Of a stretch of 35,965 nucleotides of DNA, positions 16,863-25,382 are shown one piece after another. The position numbers were made by a program, and so were the translations under genes. Every line of letters starts with the position of its first letter. Within the stretch, counting starts at the first letter, position 1. The notes under the pieces are model-generated. The model was not told the DNA's origin. It worked only from the letters and a program-made list of their open reading frames with translations, and searched no databases. The DNA is taken from the NCBI RefSeq assembly GCF_001941965.1, contig NZ_MKZO01000045.1, positions 1 through 35,965 of the forward strand. The letters are read 5' to 3'. The stretch comes from Pseudomonas putida. GTDB lineage: Bacteria; Pseudomonadota; Gammaproteobacteria; Pseudomonadales; Pseudomonadaceae.

Positions 16863-17528
16863 TCAGGCGCTTTTCAGAATGCTCGCGGCATCGTTCACGC
16901 GTCCAGTTTGAATCATTTGAAAAAGCCCGCGCTCAATGTCAACGACACGAGCCGCCGGCAGGTAAGTTTGAGCGATATAAGCGAGACGCTCGCACCACCC
17001 CTCATAAGCATTCGAGTTTTCCTTACTGGTGGGAATACTCGTTTTGTTCTCTTTAACCGCCGCTAACACAGTGTCGTTGTGGACTTGGTGGATTTGCATG
17101 ATCTGCCTGTCCAGTGTCGCGGACTTCACCGGATCTAGATACATACGGACCTTGCTTACAAACGACACCTTAGAAAATTGAGGCAGTTTCAGGTTAGCTA
17201 TTTCGTAGAGCGTCGGACGGGCGTGATTTGTGAAAAGATCTGAGGCTTTTTGAAGTTGCTGAATAGTGACCGCAGCCCTGAACCTCTCTACGCGAATAAG
17301 GGCAAGCCCTCCCATTTGCGCAAAGCCCCAGTAAAGAATATTCGACAGACCGTCTTTAACGTCCTTCAATGAAGGGCTAAGCAATTGTTGCCGGATTTGA
17401 GTTTCAAGCTGGCTCATGGAAAGTCCAACGACGGGAGTTTGTGTGGCGAAGTCAAAATGAGCCGTCGGGAAAGAATATGCACTTACAGAATTATTTAGAT
17501 CTTTAACTTGAGCTACACCAAGAGACAT
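16863..17528 (-). CDS. hypothetical protein, helical, unknown family
   Basis: A 221-aa protein of lower GC than its surroundings. No signal peptide or membrane segment is seen. The central part LPQFSKVSFVSKVRMYLDP, followed by LDRQI and later EGWCERLAYIAQTYL, gives a helical, basic protein. The spacing recalls helix-hairpin-helix DNA-glycosylase-like folds, but I cannot assign it on sequence alone. I chose the ATG at 17528 with AAAGGAG 6 nt upstream; a TTG directly before it is also in frame. It is a single gene between an IS66 remnant and a LysR gene, so probably acquired. Confidence 0.65.
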   Translation of the reverse strand: MSLGVAQVKDLNNSVSAYSFPTAHFDFATQTPVVGLSMSQLETQIRQQLLSPSLKDVKDGLSNILYWGFAQMGGLALIRVERFRAAVTIQQLQKASDLFTNHARPTLYEIANLKLPQFSKVSFVSKVRMYLDPVKSATLDRQIMQIHQVHNDTVLAAVKENKTSIPTSKENSNAYEGWCERLAYIAQTYLPAARVVDIERGLFQMIQTGRVNDAASILKSA

Positions 17529-17816
17529 CAACTGCTCCTTTCATGATTGAGGAGTTCTAGTGCCAGAGCCCTATAGGTAACACAGCAGCAAGGCCAATTG
17601 CCACCACTCAGGCAACCAAAGGCTCAAAAGGAGCAAGGAGTGGGTAGCTGACAAAAAACGAGCGACAGCTAATGGTCGATAGCAACCTCTCATTCCAGCC
17701 TCTGATGATGTGTAACCAGCCCCCATCTAACAGCTCCCGATTTCCCCAGTCAGCAAGGCCACGCCATTAGAGGCCACCCAACATTATCCACCGGAATGAG
17801 CCAGCCAACCCCTCCC

Positions 17817-18710
17817 CTACATCCGATGATGTTCCACCAAAAAATCCACAAACAACCGCACCCGCGCCGGCATCGCCGGGCCACCCACAAAAACCGCATG
17901 AATCGGCTCTCGATCACCGGGATTCCAGGCTTCCAACAGCGATACAAGCTCACCCCGCCGCAAGTCCTCGCTGACAGTAAACTCCCCGATCCGCGCAATG
18001 CCCGCACCGACTCGTGCGAATTGCGCCAGCGCTTCACCGCTGCTGCACTCGATGTTGCCGCTGACATTCAGGGAAAACTCCTTGCCGTCCCGCGCAAACG
18101 GCCAGTTGGGTTCAGCACGCCGGAAGTTGAAGCGCAGACAGTTGTGCCGTAAGAGATCTTCCGGTTCCTGAGGAGTGCCATGGCGCTGCAGATACCCGGG
18201 CGATGCCACCACCACCTGGCCAGTGTCGCCGATCCTCCGCGCGCTCAGCGGGCTATCAGGCAGGTAACCAAAACGTATAGCCACATCAGCCTGCCCGCCA
18301 AGAATGTCGACCACTTCATCGCCCAAGGTGAGGTCGACGACGATGTTCGGGTACTGCTCGCTGAAGGCCGCAACCAGGGGAACGATGGACAGACGCCCAT
18401 GCCCCAGGGCAGCACTGACCCGCAATCGCCCCCTGGGTACGCCCTGGTCAGCAATGGCTTCTTCCACCTCATCCATATCAGCCAGGATGCGCCGGGCACC
18501 GCGCAGAAACGCTTCGCCCTCGGCGGTGAAGGTGATCGCCCGCGTGGTGCGCAACAGCAGCCGGGTCCCCAGGCGCTGTTCGGCACGGGCGATGATTCGA
18601 CTGACCGCCGAGGGCGTGAGCCCCAAGGCACGCGCGGCGGCCGACAGGCTGCCTTCCTGCGCCACGGTGGCGAACACGAACATTTCACCCGATCTGCCGT
18701 TGAAGTCCAT
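17817..18710 (-). CDS. LysR-family transcriptional regulator of the adjacent MFS gene
   Basis: A 297-aa regulator. The N-terminal winged helix-turn-helix (about residues 8-67) contains GSLSAAARALGLTPSAVSRI and LLLRTTRAITFTAEGEAFL. The effector domain follows from about residue 90 (GRLRVSAALGHGRLSIVPLV, ADVAIRFGYLPDSPLSARRI). It resembles the large CrgA/DmlR-like subgroup. The gene is transcribed away from an MFS exporter across a 94-bp gap, the usual arrangement for a LysR that controls its divergent neighbour and itself. The inducer is unknown. Confidence 0.92.
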   Translation of the reverse strand: MDFNGRSGEMFVFATVAQEGSLSAAARALGLTPSAVSRIIARAEQRLGTRLLLRTTRAITFTAEGEAFLRGARRILADMDEVEEAIADQGVPRGRLRVSAALGHGRLSIVPLVAAFSEQYPNIVVDLTLGDEVVDILGGQADVAIRFGYLPDSPLSARRIGDTGQVVVASPGYLQRHGTPQEPEDLLRHNCLRFNFRRAEPNWPFARDGKEFSLNVSGNIECSSGEALAQFARVGAGIARIGEFTVSEDLRRGELVSLLEAWNPGDREPIHAVFVGGPAMPARVRLFVDFLVEHHRM

Positions 18711-18804
18711 TTGTGCCTCTTACGCAAAGGTGATTACCAAAAATGCCATCTACCGCCTTGGAAAGCTGGATCGTAGCATTGGCGGCATAGATAAGGAGCC
18801 TTTC

Positions 18805-19971
18805 ATGCGTATCAATCCACCCCTTGTTGCACTCGCCATTGGTGCCTTTGGCATCGGCGTGACCGAGTTCGCCCCCATGGGCATGCTGCCGGGCATCGCT
18901 GCGGACCTCGGCGTTTCGATTCCTGCCGCGGGCCTGCTGGTCAGTGCCTACGCCCTGGGCGTACTGCTTGGCGCGCCACTGATGACCCTGACCACCGGCA
19001 GGATTCCCCGGCGCTATCTGCTGATCGGCCTCATGGCGATCTTCACCCTGGGTAACCTCATGTCCGCAATGGCGACCGACTACTACAGCCTGATGATTGC
19101 CAGGGTGGTGACCTCACTGAACCACGGCGCATTCTTTGGCGTCGGCTCCATCGTCGCCGCCAGCGTGGTGGCCCCTGAAAAACGTGCTGGCGCGGTAGCG
19201 GCCATGTTCATGGGCCTCACCCTCGCAACCATTGGCGGTGTGCCGCTGGCCGCCTGGTTTGGCGAGCTGTTCGGATGGCGCACCGCCTTCTGGGGCATTA
19301 CCGGCCTCGGCGTGGTGACCATGGCGGCATTGTGGTTCGCCCTGCCTGACCTCAAGGCACCGGCAAGCGGCGGTGTCATGGCCGAAATCCGGGTACTGGG
19401 CCGTGCCCCGGTGCTGGCCGCGCTGGCCCTGACCGTCGTTGGCTCGGGCGCCATGTTCACCGTCTTCACCTACATCGCACCGATCCTCAGCAACGAGACC
19501 CACGCCTCCCCCGCCTTTATCACCGCCATGCTGGTGCTGTTCGGCGTAGGGCTGACGCTGGGCAACATGTGGGGCGGCAAAGCCGCCGACCGCTCGATCG
19601 ACCGCACCCTGATCATCTCCCTGAGCGTGCTCATCCTGGTGCTGCTGGCGTTCACCGTACTGATGCGCTGGCCGCTGCCGGCCGCCGCAGCCATCCTGAT
19701 CTGGGGTATTGCCAGCTTCGCCCTGGTACCGCCGCTGCAGATGCGCGTCATGGAAGCTGCCAAGGACGCGCCTAATCTCGCCTCGGCGGTGAACATCGGT
19801 GCGTTCAACTTTGGCAACGCGATCGGCGCGGCGCTGGGAGCCGCGGTGATCAATGCGGGGTTGGGGTTCCCGGCGATTTCCTTGGCGGGGGCGGCAATGG
19901 CCGGGTTGGGGTTGTTGATGGTGTTGGGGTTTGCGTGGCGGTCGAGGGCGTCGGAGGCGGTGGCGGTTTGA
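18805..19971 (+). CDS. MFS exporter, DHA1 (AraJ/YdhP-like) family
   Basis: A 388-aa inner-membrane transporter with about 12 hydrophobic helices. Family features are ALAIGAFGIGVTEFAPMGML at the N-terminus, LTTGRIPRRYLLIGLM between helices 2 and 3 (the RxxxR-type motif A loop), and a second-half repeat at GNMWGGKAADRSIDRTL. Members of this family export sugars, arabinose-like compounds or drugs using the proton gradient; the substrate cannot be told. The ATG at 18805 has AAGGAG 8 nt upstream. A longer in-frame extension back to 18304 overlaps the LysR gene and is antisense to it, so it was not used. Likely controlled by the divergent LysR. Confidence 0.92.
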   Translation: MRINPPLVALAIGAFGIGVTEFAPMGMLPGIAADLGVSIPAAGLLVSAYALGVLLGAPLMTLTTGRIPRRYLLIGLMAIFTLGNLMSAMATDYYSLMIARVVTSLNHGAFFGVGSIVAASVVAPEKRAGAVAAMFMGLTLATIGGVPLAAWFGELFGWRTAFWGITGLGVVTMAALWFALPDLKAPASGGVMAEIRVLGRAPVLAALALTVVGSGAMFTVFTYIAPILSNETHASPAFITAMLVLFGVGLTLGNMWGGKAADRSIDRTLIISLSVLILVLLAFTVLMRWPLPAAAAILIWGIASFALVPPLQMRVMEAAKDAPNLASAVNIGAFNFGNAIGAALGAAVINAGLGFPAISLAGAAMAGLGLLMVLGFAWRSRASEAVAV

Positions 19972-19977
19972 GGAAAA

Positions 19978-20000
19978 TTGGGGCCGCGTTGCGGCCCCAA
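19978..20000. terminator. bidirectional terminator hairpin between convergent genes
   Basis: A perfect 10-bp stem (TTGGGGCCGC / GCGGCCCCAA) with a 3-nt loop starts 7 bp after the MFS stop. On the minus strand it is followed by TTTT, so it is best as a rho-independent terminator for the AraC gene arriving from the right. Confidence 0.75.
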
Positions 20001-20092
20001 AACCTGCTACACCAGAGCATCTGGAGCTCTGAGGTCAAGCAGGCGCTGAATCCAGAAAACCATTCACCAGCCAGTTCGTGCTGGATGGTTCT

Positions 20093-20134
20093 GGGGCCGC
20101 TTTGCGGCCCTTCGCGGGCAAGCCACGCTCCTAC
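20093..20134. repeat. REP-like element
   Basis: GGGGCCGCTTTGCGGCCC forms a hairpin and is followed by TTCGCGGGCAAGCCACGCTC CTAC, a Pseudomonas REP of the putida-like type. It lies between the convergent MFS and AraC genes. Confidence 0.7.
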
Positions 20135-20161
20135 CTGACTCGCGCTAGATACCCATGCTCA

Positions 20162-21103
20162 TCAATGCGACGACACAAATGGCGACACCGCCTTCGGAGC
20201 CGGCAACGCATAAGCTCTTTTCATCCACGCAACCTCCGCCAACGGCGTACGCCCAAACAGCCGCTTGAAATCACGACTGAATTGCGAAGCACTTTCATAC
20301 CCCACCAGAAACGCCGATTTGGCGGCCGTCAAATCGTTACGCAACATCAGCAACCGCGCCTGATGCAGCCGGGTCGACTTGAGGTATTGCATCGGCGAGC
20401 TGTCGGTCACCTTTCGAAAGTGCAGGTGAAAATTGGGTACGCTCATCTGCGCCTCCCGGGCCAGGGTTTCCACGTCCAGCGGCTCGTGATAGCAGCGGTG
20501 AATCCGGTGAATGGCCCGCGTCACCTTGCCGAACTGGCCCTGCTGGGCCATGGCCGCACGCAGCGTGCCGCCTTGTTCGCCGCTGAGGATGCGGCAGTAG
20601 AGCTCGCGCAGCAGGGCCGGACCGAGGATCTGCGCATCGCTGCTGTCACTCATCACTTCAAGAAAACGCAGGGTCGACTGCCGCAGTGGCTCGTCCATCG
20701 GCGAGGCGTACATGCCCATCGGCTCGGCCGTTGAGAATCCGCGCACCTCGTCCACCTGCTGGATCAGCTCCGCGGCCAGGGTGAAATCCAGCCGCAGGTA
20801 CACCGCCAGCATCGGCTCCGCTTCACTGGCATCGGTCTCCATGGTGAAGGGCACCGGGACCGATACCACCAGATAATGCTGAGCGTCGTAGACGTAGATG
20901 TCGTCCCCCAGGTAGCCGCGTTTCCGCCCCTGGCAGAGGATCACGATGCCGGGTTCATAGAGCACCGGCGTGCGCGTGAGAGGACGGTTGGAGCGCAGAA
21001 AACGCACATCATCCAGGGGGCTCAGGTTGTAACCCTCCAGCGGTGCCAACTGGTTCATCAGTTGCACCATGCGCGCGCTGCTCGGGTCTTTGCCGTTGGT
21101 CAC
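20162..21103 (-). CDS. AraC-family regulator (AraC_N type)
   Basis: A 313-aa regulator. The N-terminal sensing domain (about residues 25-190) reads YEPGIVILCQGRKRGYLGDD and HYLVVSVPVPFTMETDASE, the AraC_N (type I) family. The C-terminal double helix-turn-helix is at about 205-300 (LAREAQMSVPNFHLHFRKVT, GYESASQFSRDFKRLFGRTP). It lies 19 bp downstream of an SDR gene on the same strand and is probably co-transcribed with it. AraC_N regulators next to SDR or aldo-keto reductases commonly control them, which is the likely role here. Inducer unknown. Confidence 0.92.
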   Translation of the reverse strand: MTNGKDPSSARMVQLMNQLAPLEGYNLSPLDDVRFLRSNRPLTRTPVLYEPGIVILCQGRKRGYLGDDIYVYDAQHYLVVSVPVPFTMETDASEAEPMLAVYLRLDFTLAAELIQQVDEVRGFSTAEPMGMYASPMDEPLRQSTLRFLEVMSDSSDAQILGPALLRELYCRILSGEQGGTLRAAMAQQGQFGKVTRAIHRIHRCYHEPLDVETLAREAQMSVPNFHLHFRKVTDSSPMQYLKSTRLHQARLLMLRNDLTAAKSAFLVGYESASQFSRDFKRLFGRTPLAEVAWMKRAYALPAPKAVSPFVSSH

Positions 21104-21122
21104 TGCTGTCCCTCTCTACAGC

Positions 21123-21956
21123 TCAGCCATCGGTTGAACGGCTGAGCGCCTGCCATTGCTCAATACTCTCGGCCGTGCGCTGCAGTTTGTCACGCACCAG
21201 GGCCAGGGCATCGCTACCCAGCAGCAGGTGCGCCGGCGGGTTGGGGCTGGCTATCAGCGTCAGCATGGCGCGGGCGGCTTTCTGCGGGTCGCCCAATTGA
21301 TGGCCGCTTTTTGCCTCGCGGGCCTTGCGCACCGGGTCGAAGGTGGCGTCGTAGTCGCTGATGCTGCGCGCTGTGCGCTGCATCGAGCGGCCGGCCCAGT
21401 CGGTGCGAAACGAGCCCGGCGCCACGGCGGTCACGAAGATATTGAACGGCGCCAGCTCCTGGCTCAGGGTGTCGGAGATGCCTTCCAGGGCAAATTTGCT
21501 GCCGCAGTAATAGGCGATGCCCGGCATGGTGATATGCCCGCCCATGGAGGTGATATTAACGATGTGCCCCGCCCGCCGCTGGCGGAAATACGGGACAAAG
21601 GCCTTGGTCACCGCCACCGCGCCAAACACATTCACCTCGAACTGCCGACGCATCTCCTCCAGCGACGACTCTTCAAACACGCCTTCATGGCCATAGCCGG
21701 CGTTATTCACCAGCACATCCACCGGCCCGTATTGGGCTTCCACCGCCGCAATCAACGGGTCGATGGCCTCGAAGTCGGTCACATCGAGCACCACCCCGTG
21801 GGCCCGCTCCGCTGCCAATGCTTCGAAGGTCGCCCGTGCGGACTCACTGCGAACCGTACCGATCACCCGATGCCCGTCCGCCAACGCTTCCTGGGCCAGA
21901 GCCTGGCCGAAGCCGCTGCTGACACCGGTGATAAACAGGGTTTTGACTGCATTCAT
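21123..21956 (-). CDS. SDR-family oxidoreductase
   Basis: A 277-aa classical short-chain dehydrogenase. The cofactor motif TGVSSGFG lies at residues 10-17, NNAG at 84-87, and the catalytic Ser137, Tyr150 and Lys154 (YCGSK) are in place. R36 after the second strand (GTVRSE) favours NADP(H). The C-terminal region (GSFRTDWAGRSM) is of the kind found in 17-beta-HSD-like or YusZ-type SDRs; the substrate cannot be told. I chose the ATG at 21956 (MNAVKTLF) with AGGAG about 9 nt upstream; an upstream ATG would add 11 residues. Likely in one transcript with the AraC regulator downstream and perhaps the membrane protein upstream (93 bp away). Confidence 0.9.
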   Translation of the reverse strand: MNAVKTLFITGVSSGFGQALAQEALADGHRVIGTVRSESARATFEALAAERAHGVVLDVTDFEAIDPLIAAVEAQYGPVDVLVNNAGYGHEGVFEESSLEEMRRQFEVNVFGAVAVTKAFVPYFRQRRAGHIVNITSMGGHITMPGIAYYCGSKFALEGISDTLSQELAPFNIFVTAVAPGSFRTDWAGRSMQRTARSISDYDATFDPVRKAREAKSGHQLGDPQKAARAMLTLIASPNPPAHLLLGSDALALVRDKLQRTAESIEQWQALSRSTDG

Positions 21957-22049
21957 GGCACGCGCTCCTGAAGAGATAGGTGCGGCCATGCTAGGACGAT
22001 GGGTGCTCAGGCACCATGCCGGATCGGATCAGAGCATTGCCTGTTCCTA

Positions 22050-22535
22050 TCAATTCGCCCGCGCACCCTGCCTGCGCAAATACACCACCTGCGCCGTAAC
22101 ACCGAGCACCAGGGCCAGCAACAGACCAAGCTGGGTGCCGACCAGCAGCGGCGCCTGCAGGTCCGTGACAATGGGATGGCCATCCGGCACACGACGCAAC
22201 ACTTCAGAAACGGTGGGCAACATCAGCAGGAACGCGGTCACGCTGAGCAGGATGGTTTCCAGATACACGCCAGCTCGTCCCAGCACGCGGATGCGTCCAA
22301 CGTCATAGCCGGCCAGCAATATGATCAATGTAAGCAGCGCAATCGCATTACTCACTGGCTGCCTGGCAATCATGAACACCGAGCCAGCCCCCATCAGCAT
22401 GAATCCCAGGTACGCCAGGCCAGCCCTGGAGCGCGGAACGATACGGCCATGGCGCGCGAACATGCAGGCGGCCAGCGGAATGGCCGGCAGGCTACCCAGC
22501 GTATGGACCCAGCCAAGGGCAGAGATTCCGAACAT
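22050..22535 (-). CDS. small integral membrane protein, unknown function
   Basis: A 161-aa protein with about four membrane helices (near residues 5-25, 38-58, 62-82, 90-108) and a fifth at 130-152. GWVHTLGSLPAIPLAACMFA followed by RSRAGLAYLG recalls DUF2306-like four-helix proteins, but I do not assign it. Its ATG has AGAAGGAAG about 8 nt upstream. It is divergent from the AraC regulator at 22647 (111-bp gap), which makes it a probable target, and co-directional with the SDR gene. Confidence 0.7.
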   Translation of the reverse strand: MFGISALGWVHTLGSLPAIPLAACMFARHGRIVPRSRAGLAYLGFMLMGAGSVFMIARQPVSNAIALLTLIILLAGYDVGRIRVLGRAGVYLETILLSVTAFLLMLPTVSEVLRRVPDGHPIVTDLQAPLLVGTQLGLLLALVLGVTAQVVYLRRQGARAN

Positions 22536-22646
22536 GGAGAACTTCCTTCTGATTGGATGAACGGCATAGTTTGTCGCGCTTCTGAATACGCACGACGGTG
22601 GGCTATGCTCGAGGCTCCAATCTAGTCGGAACGCGGCCAGTCCTAC

Positions 22647-23558
22647 ATGACCGATTCACCGGAACACTTGACCATTCTTCCGGAAATGCAGCTGGGAGGT
22701 TTCGCCAGCGGCGACCTGCTGTCCCAGGTGCTCGCGCAGATGCGCCTGACCGGCGACCGCGTCTACTCCGCTACCGTCGAACCCGGCGAGCGCTTGATGC
22801 TCGACTGCAACAGTGCACACGTCTGCATGCTGCAAGCCGGCCAGTTGCGGATTCAGCGCAACGAGCACCCCGCCACGCTGATTGAACCTGGCGATGTCTT
22901 CCTCCTGCCCCACACCCTGGACGACCTGAGCCTCAGCGCCGGCGACAGCCCCACCACGATCGCGGTCTGCCGCTTCTGGTTCGATGCCGGCAGCTTCCGC
23001 GCGATGCTGTTCGCCCTGCCCTGGCTGATTCATATCCGGCAGGCCGACGCGGCGCCGTGGTCCGAAGGGCTTTTGCATTTCATGCTGCTGGAGGCTCACG
23101 ACGTACAGCCGGGCGGCGCCTTGATGGTGTCGCGGTTGATTGACCTTGCGGTGATTCGCGTCCTGCGCACCTGGGTGCAGCAAGGCGCAGCGTCCGGTTG
23201 GCTGGGTGGTTTGTCCGATGCGCGCATCGCCCGGGTGCTCAGGGCGATTCACGAACAGCCCCGCCAACAGTGGCGCATCGAGGCGCTGGCGAAGTTGGCG
23301 GGGATGTCACGCTCCAGTTTCTGCGAGCGTTTCAGTGCTCTGGTCGGACGAGCGCCACTGCGCTATCAGAACGAATGGCGGCTGACCCTTGCCAAGACAA
23401 TGTTGGCCACGCAGACCAGCCGTATCGGCGATGTGGGTTTTGCCGTGGGTTATGAATCCGAGGCGGCGTTTAGTCGTGCCTATAAGGCGTTTTTTGGTCG
23501 CTCTCCCAGAGAGGATCACAGCAGCCGTGGCGTAGGAGGTACATTTGGGGTGGTTTAA
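22647..23558 (+). CDS. AraC-family regulator with cupin sensor domain
   Basis: A 303-aa regulator. The N-terminal cupin_6-like domain (about residues 20-190) is recognised by VYSATVEPGERLMLDCNSAH and IEPGDVFLLPH. The C-terminal AraC helix-turn-helix pair is at about 200-295 (LAKLAGMSRSSFCERFSALV, GYESEAAFSRAYKAFFGRSP). Regulators of this subgroup often control divergent oxidoreductase or membrane genes. The divergent neighbour here is a small membrane protein, with an SDR gene beyond it. The short tail after residue 290 (SSRGVGGTFGVV) is variable in the family. Confidence 0.9.
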   Translation: MTDSPEHLTILPEMQLGGFASGDLLSQVLAQMRLTGDRVYSATVEPGERLMLDCNSAHVCMLQAGQLRIQRNEHPATLIEPGDVFLLPHTLDDLSLSAGDSPTTIAVCRFWFDAGSFRAMLFALPWLIHIRQADAAPWSEGLLHFMLLEAHDVQPGGALMVSRLIDLAVIRVLRTWVQQGAASGWLGGLSDARIARVLRAIHEQPRQQWRIEALAKLAGMSRSSFCERFSALVGRAPLRYQNEWRLTLAKTMLATQTSRIGDVGFAVGYESEAAFSRAYKAFFGRSPREDHSSRGVGGTFGVV

Positions 23559-23619
23559 ATCGCTCTCTGGGACGGCGCTCCGCTGCTTTTAACCGAACGT
23601 TATGTAAATAAGGGAATGT

Positions 23620-24183
23620 ATGCGTTTAGTTTTAGTTATTCTCCTCTTTCTGCTTCCAAGCCTTTCGTCAGCAGACACTGAGCTTGACAACATGATCGAA
23701 AGCTACGAATTACAAAAAAGCGGTGATTATCTAAATAACCAAGAGCTAGCTTCTTTAAGCCACGAAATTGGCATACGTCTTTTGGCGAATAAAAAATACG
23801 GCTCCGCCATCACTTACTTCAAAACCGCATTGGAGATCGCCCAAAATATTGACATAAACGACCCCTACCTCGGAGGACGCTGGACATATTTAGGCCAGGC
23901 ATACACGTTCGATGGCCAGATAAATAATGGCCTTCAGTCACTCCAGCGCGCCCTTCAGATAGATGAGCAGCACTACCCTAGCGGGCACCTGTATATTGGA
24001 ATTTCACACGGAAATTTAGGCTGGGCTTTAATTCGCTCTCGAAACTACCGGATGGCAAATGAGCATTTAAAAATAGCTTGCGCGATTTTTTCGACAGAAC
24101 TTGGCGAAAACCACCCCCAAACTTTAGACTGCGACAAGAAGATGAGCGTTACTCTCAAGCACCTGAACAACAAGCAACAATAG
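23620..24183 (+). CDS. secreted tetratricopeptide-repeat protein
   Basis: A 187-aa protein. The signal peptide is MRLVLVILLFLLPSLSSA with cleavage near residue 18. About three TPR motifs follow: KKYGSAITYFKTALEIAQ, GQINNGLQSLQRALQIDEQH, and RNYRMANEHLKIACAIFSTE, ending in LGENHPQTLDC. TPR units mediate protein-protein contacts in the periplasm; no partner is evident. The AGGGA Shine-Dalgarno is about 7 nt upstream. Base composition is clearly more AT-rich than both neighbours, suggesting later acquisition. Confidence 0.8.
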   Translation: MRLVLVILLFLLPSLSSADTELDNMIESYELQKSGDYLNNQELASLSHEIGIRLLANKKYGSAITYFKTALEIAQNIDINDPYLGGRWTYLGQAYTFDGQINNGLQSLQRALQIDEQHYPSGHLYIGISHGNLGWALIRSRNYRMANEHLKIACAIFSTELGENHPQTLDCDKKMSVTLKHLNNKQQ

Positions 24184-24494
24184 AGGTACACGAGTACAAA
24201 CAAGCATCGACCGCCACAAGATTGATGATTTGCTTTACGAGTACTGCAAGGCCGCTTCTAGCCACACGTTATTGCTGGCTCGCGAAAGGCAGCTTTCGAC
24301 CCAGAGGTGCCGGTCGCGACAACCAGCTGACGGCCAAGACCGGACGTTCGACTGGGTTCACCAGGGCTGCTTGGACGCCCCGAAAAAGCGAATAACAGCG
24401 TCATAAAAATGTGCTTGTGCGCAGCACTCAGTCCAGCGCTGAATTCCTGTCCAAGCCCGCAGTCTTAAAACCACACCGCCACAGAGAACCAACC
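24184..24494. other. 311-bp gene-free region with a Pseudomonas intergenic repeat relic
   Basis: This stretch holds no convincing gene. The part at about 24275-24340 (GCGAAAGGCAGCTTTCGACC with TGCCGGTCGCGAC nearby) resembles the relic at 33.84 kb. No terminator with a U-tract was found. Confidence 0.5.
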
Positions 24495-25382
24495 ATGATC
24501 AGGATAGCCTTGCGCCTATGTGTTGCCGGGGGGCTGTTGGGCCTGTTGCTGGGCTGTTCACCTCTGAAGGTTCTGAACCTCCTCACTCCGGAAGACACCT
24601 TCACCAAGGCATCTGACCTGAAGTACGGCAACGATCCGCGGAACCGGCTGGATGTCTACACGCCGGCCAATCTCGCAGCCGACGCACCAGTGGTGGTGTT
24701 CTTTTATGGCGGCAGCTGGAACAGCGGATCACGCAGTGACTACAGCTTTGTCGGCGAGGCACTGGCCGCACGAGGTATCGTCGCGGTGATCGCCGATTAT
24801 CGGCTTTATCCGCAGGTCCACTACCAAGGCTTTCTGGAAGACAGTGCCCAAGCGGTGGGCTGGACCCGCGAACACATCCGCCAATACGGCGGCGATCCAG
24901 CGCGACTCTATGTGATGGGCCATAGCGCCGGCGGCTACAACGCAGCGATGGTTGCGCTAGACCCCAAATGGCTGTCCGCGATGAACATGAAGCCTTCGAT
25001 GCTCAGCGGCTGGATTGGTCTGGCCGGGCCCTATGACTTCCTGCCGATCAAAAATCCGGAAGTTAAACCGGTTTTCTTCTTTCCAAATTCACCACCCGAC
25101 TCCCAACCGATCAACCACGTCAGTGCCACGTCGCCCCCTGCCCTGTTGATCGCCGCGCAGGACGACACACTGGTCAATCCCCAACGCAACACCGGGGGCA
25201 TGGCCCGGCGTTTGCGCGAACTGGGTGTGCCCGTGCGCGAGCTGTATTTCTCCAGGCCGGGCCACGGGACATTGATTGCAGCATTCGCCCGCCCGATGCG
25301 ATGGCTGGCACCGGTGCTGGATGAGGTGGTGGCGTTCGTTCATGGGCGAGATCCGGCATCGGGAATCTCTCATGACAGATGA
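24495..25382 (+). CDS. alpha/beta-hydrolase lipoprotein (carboxylesterase-like)
   Basis: A 295-aa protein of the BD-FAE/HSL-like esterase group. The lipoprotein signal is MIRIALRLCVAGGLLGLLLG with lipidated Cys21, so it is anchored in the envelope. Catalytic residues are Ser144 (GHSAGG), Asp224 (AQDDTLV) and His257 (RPGHGT). The oxyanion motif is FFYGGSW rather than the usual HGGxW. DYRLYPQVHY is the typical strand after it. The substrate is unknown; small esters or acylated sugars are plausible. I chose the ATG at 24495 because it begins the lipoprotein signal; the ribosome site (CAGAGAACC) is weak. It stands alone, followed by a REP cluster. Confidence 0.88.
   Translation: MIRIALRLCVAGGLLGLLLGCSPLKVLNLLTPEDTFTKASDLKYGNDPRNRLDVYTPANLAADAPVVVFFYGGSWNSGSRSDYSFVGEALAARGIVAVIADYRLYPQVHYQGFLEDSAQAVGWTREHIRQYGGDPARLYVMGHSAGGYNAAMVALDPKWLSAMNMKPSMLSGWIGLAGPYDFLPIKNPEVKPVFFFPNSPPDSQPINHVSATSPPALLIAAQDDTLVNPQRNTGGMARRLRELGVPVRELYFSRPGHGTLIAAFARPMRWLAPVLDEVVAFVHGRDPASGISHDR

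Noticed and set aside
18304..18804. N-terminal extension of the MFS frame
   Set aside because: It lies antisense to the LysR gene, while the ATG at 18805 has a good Shine-Dalgarno and starts the first membrane helix.
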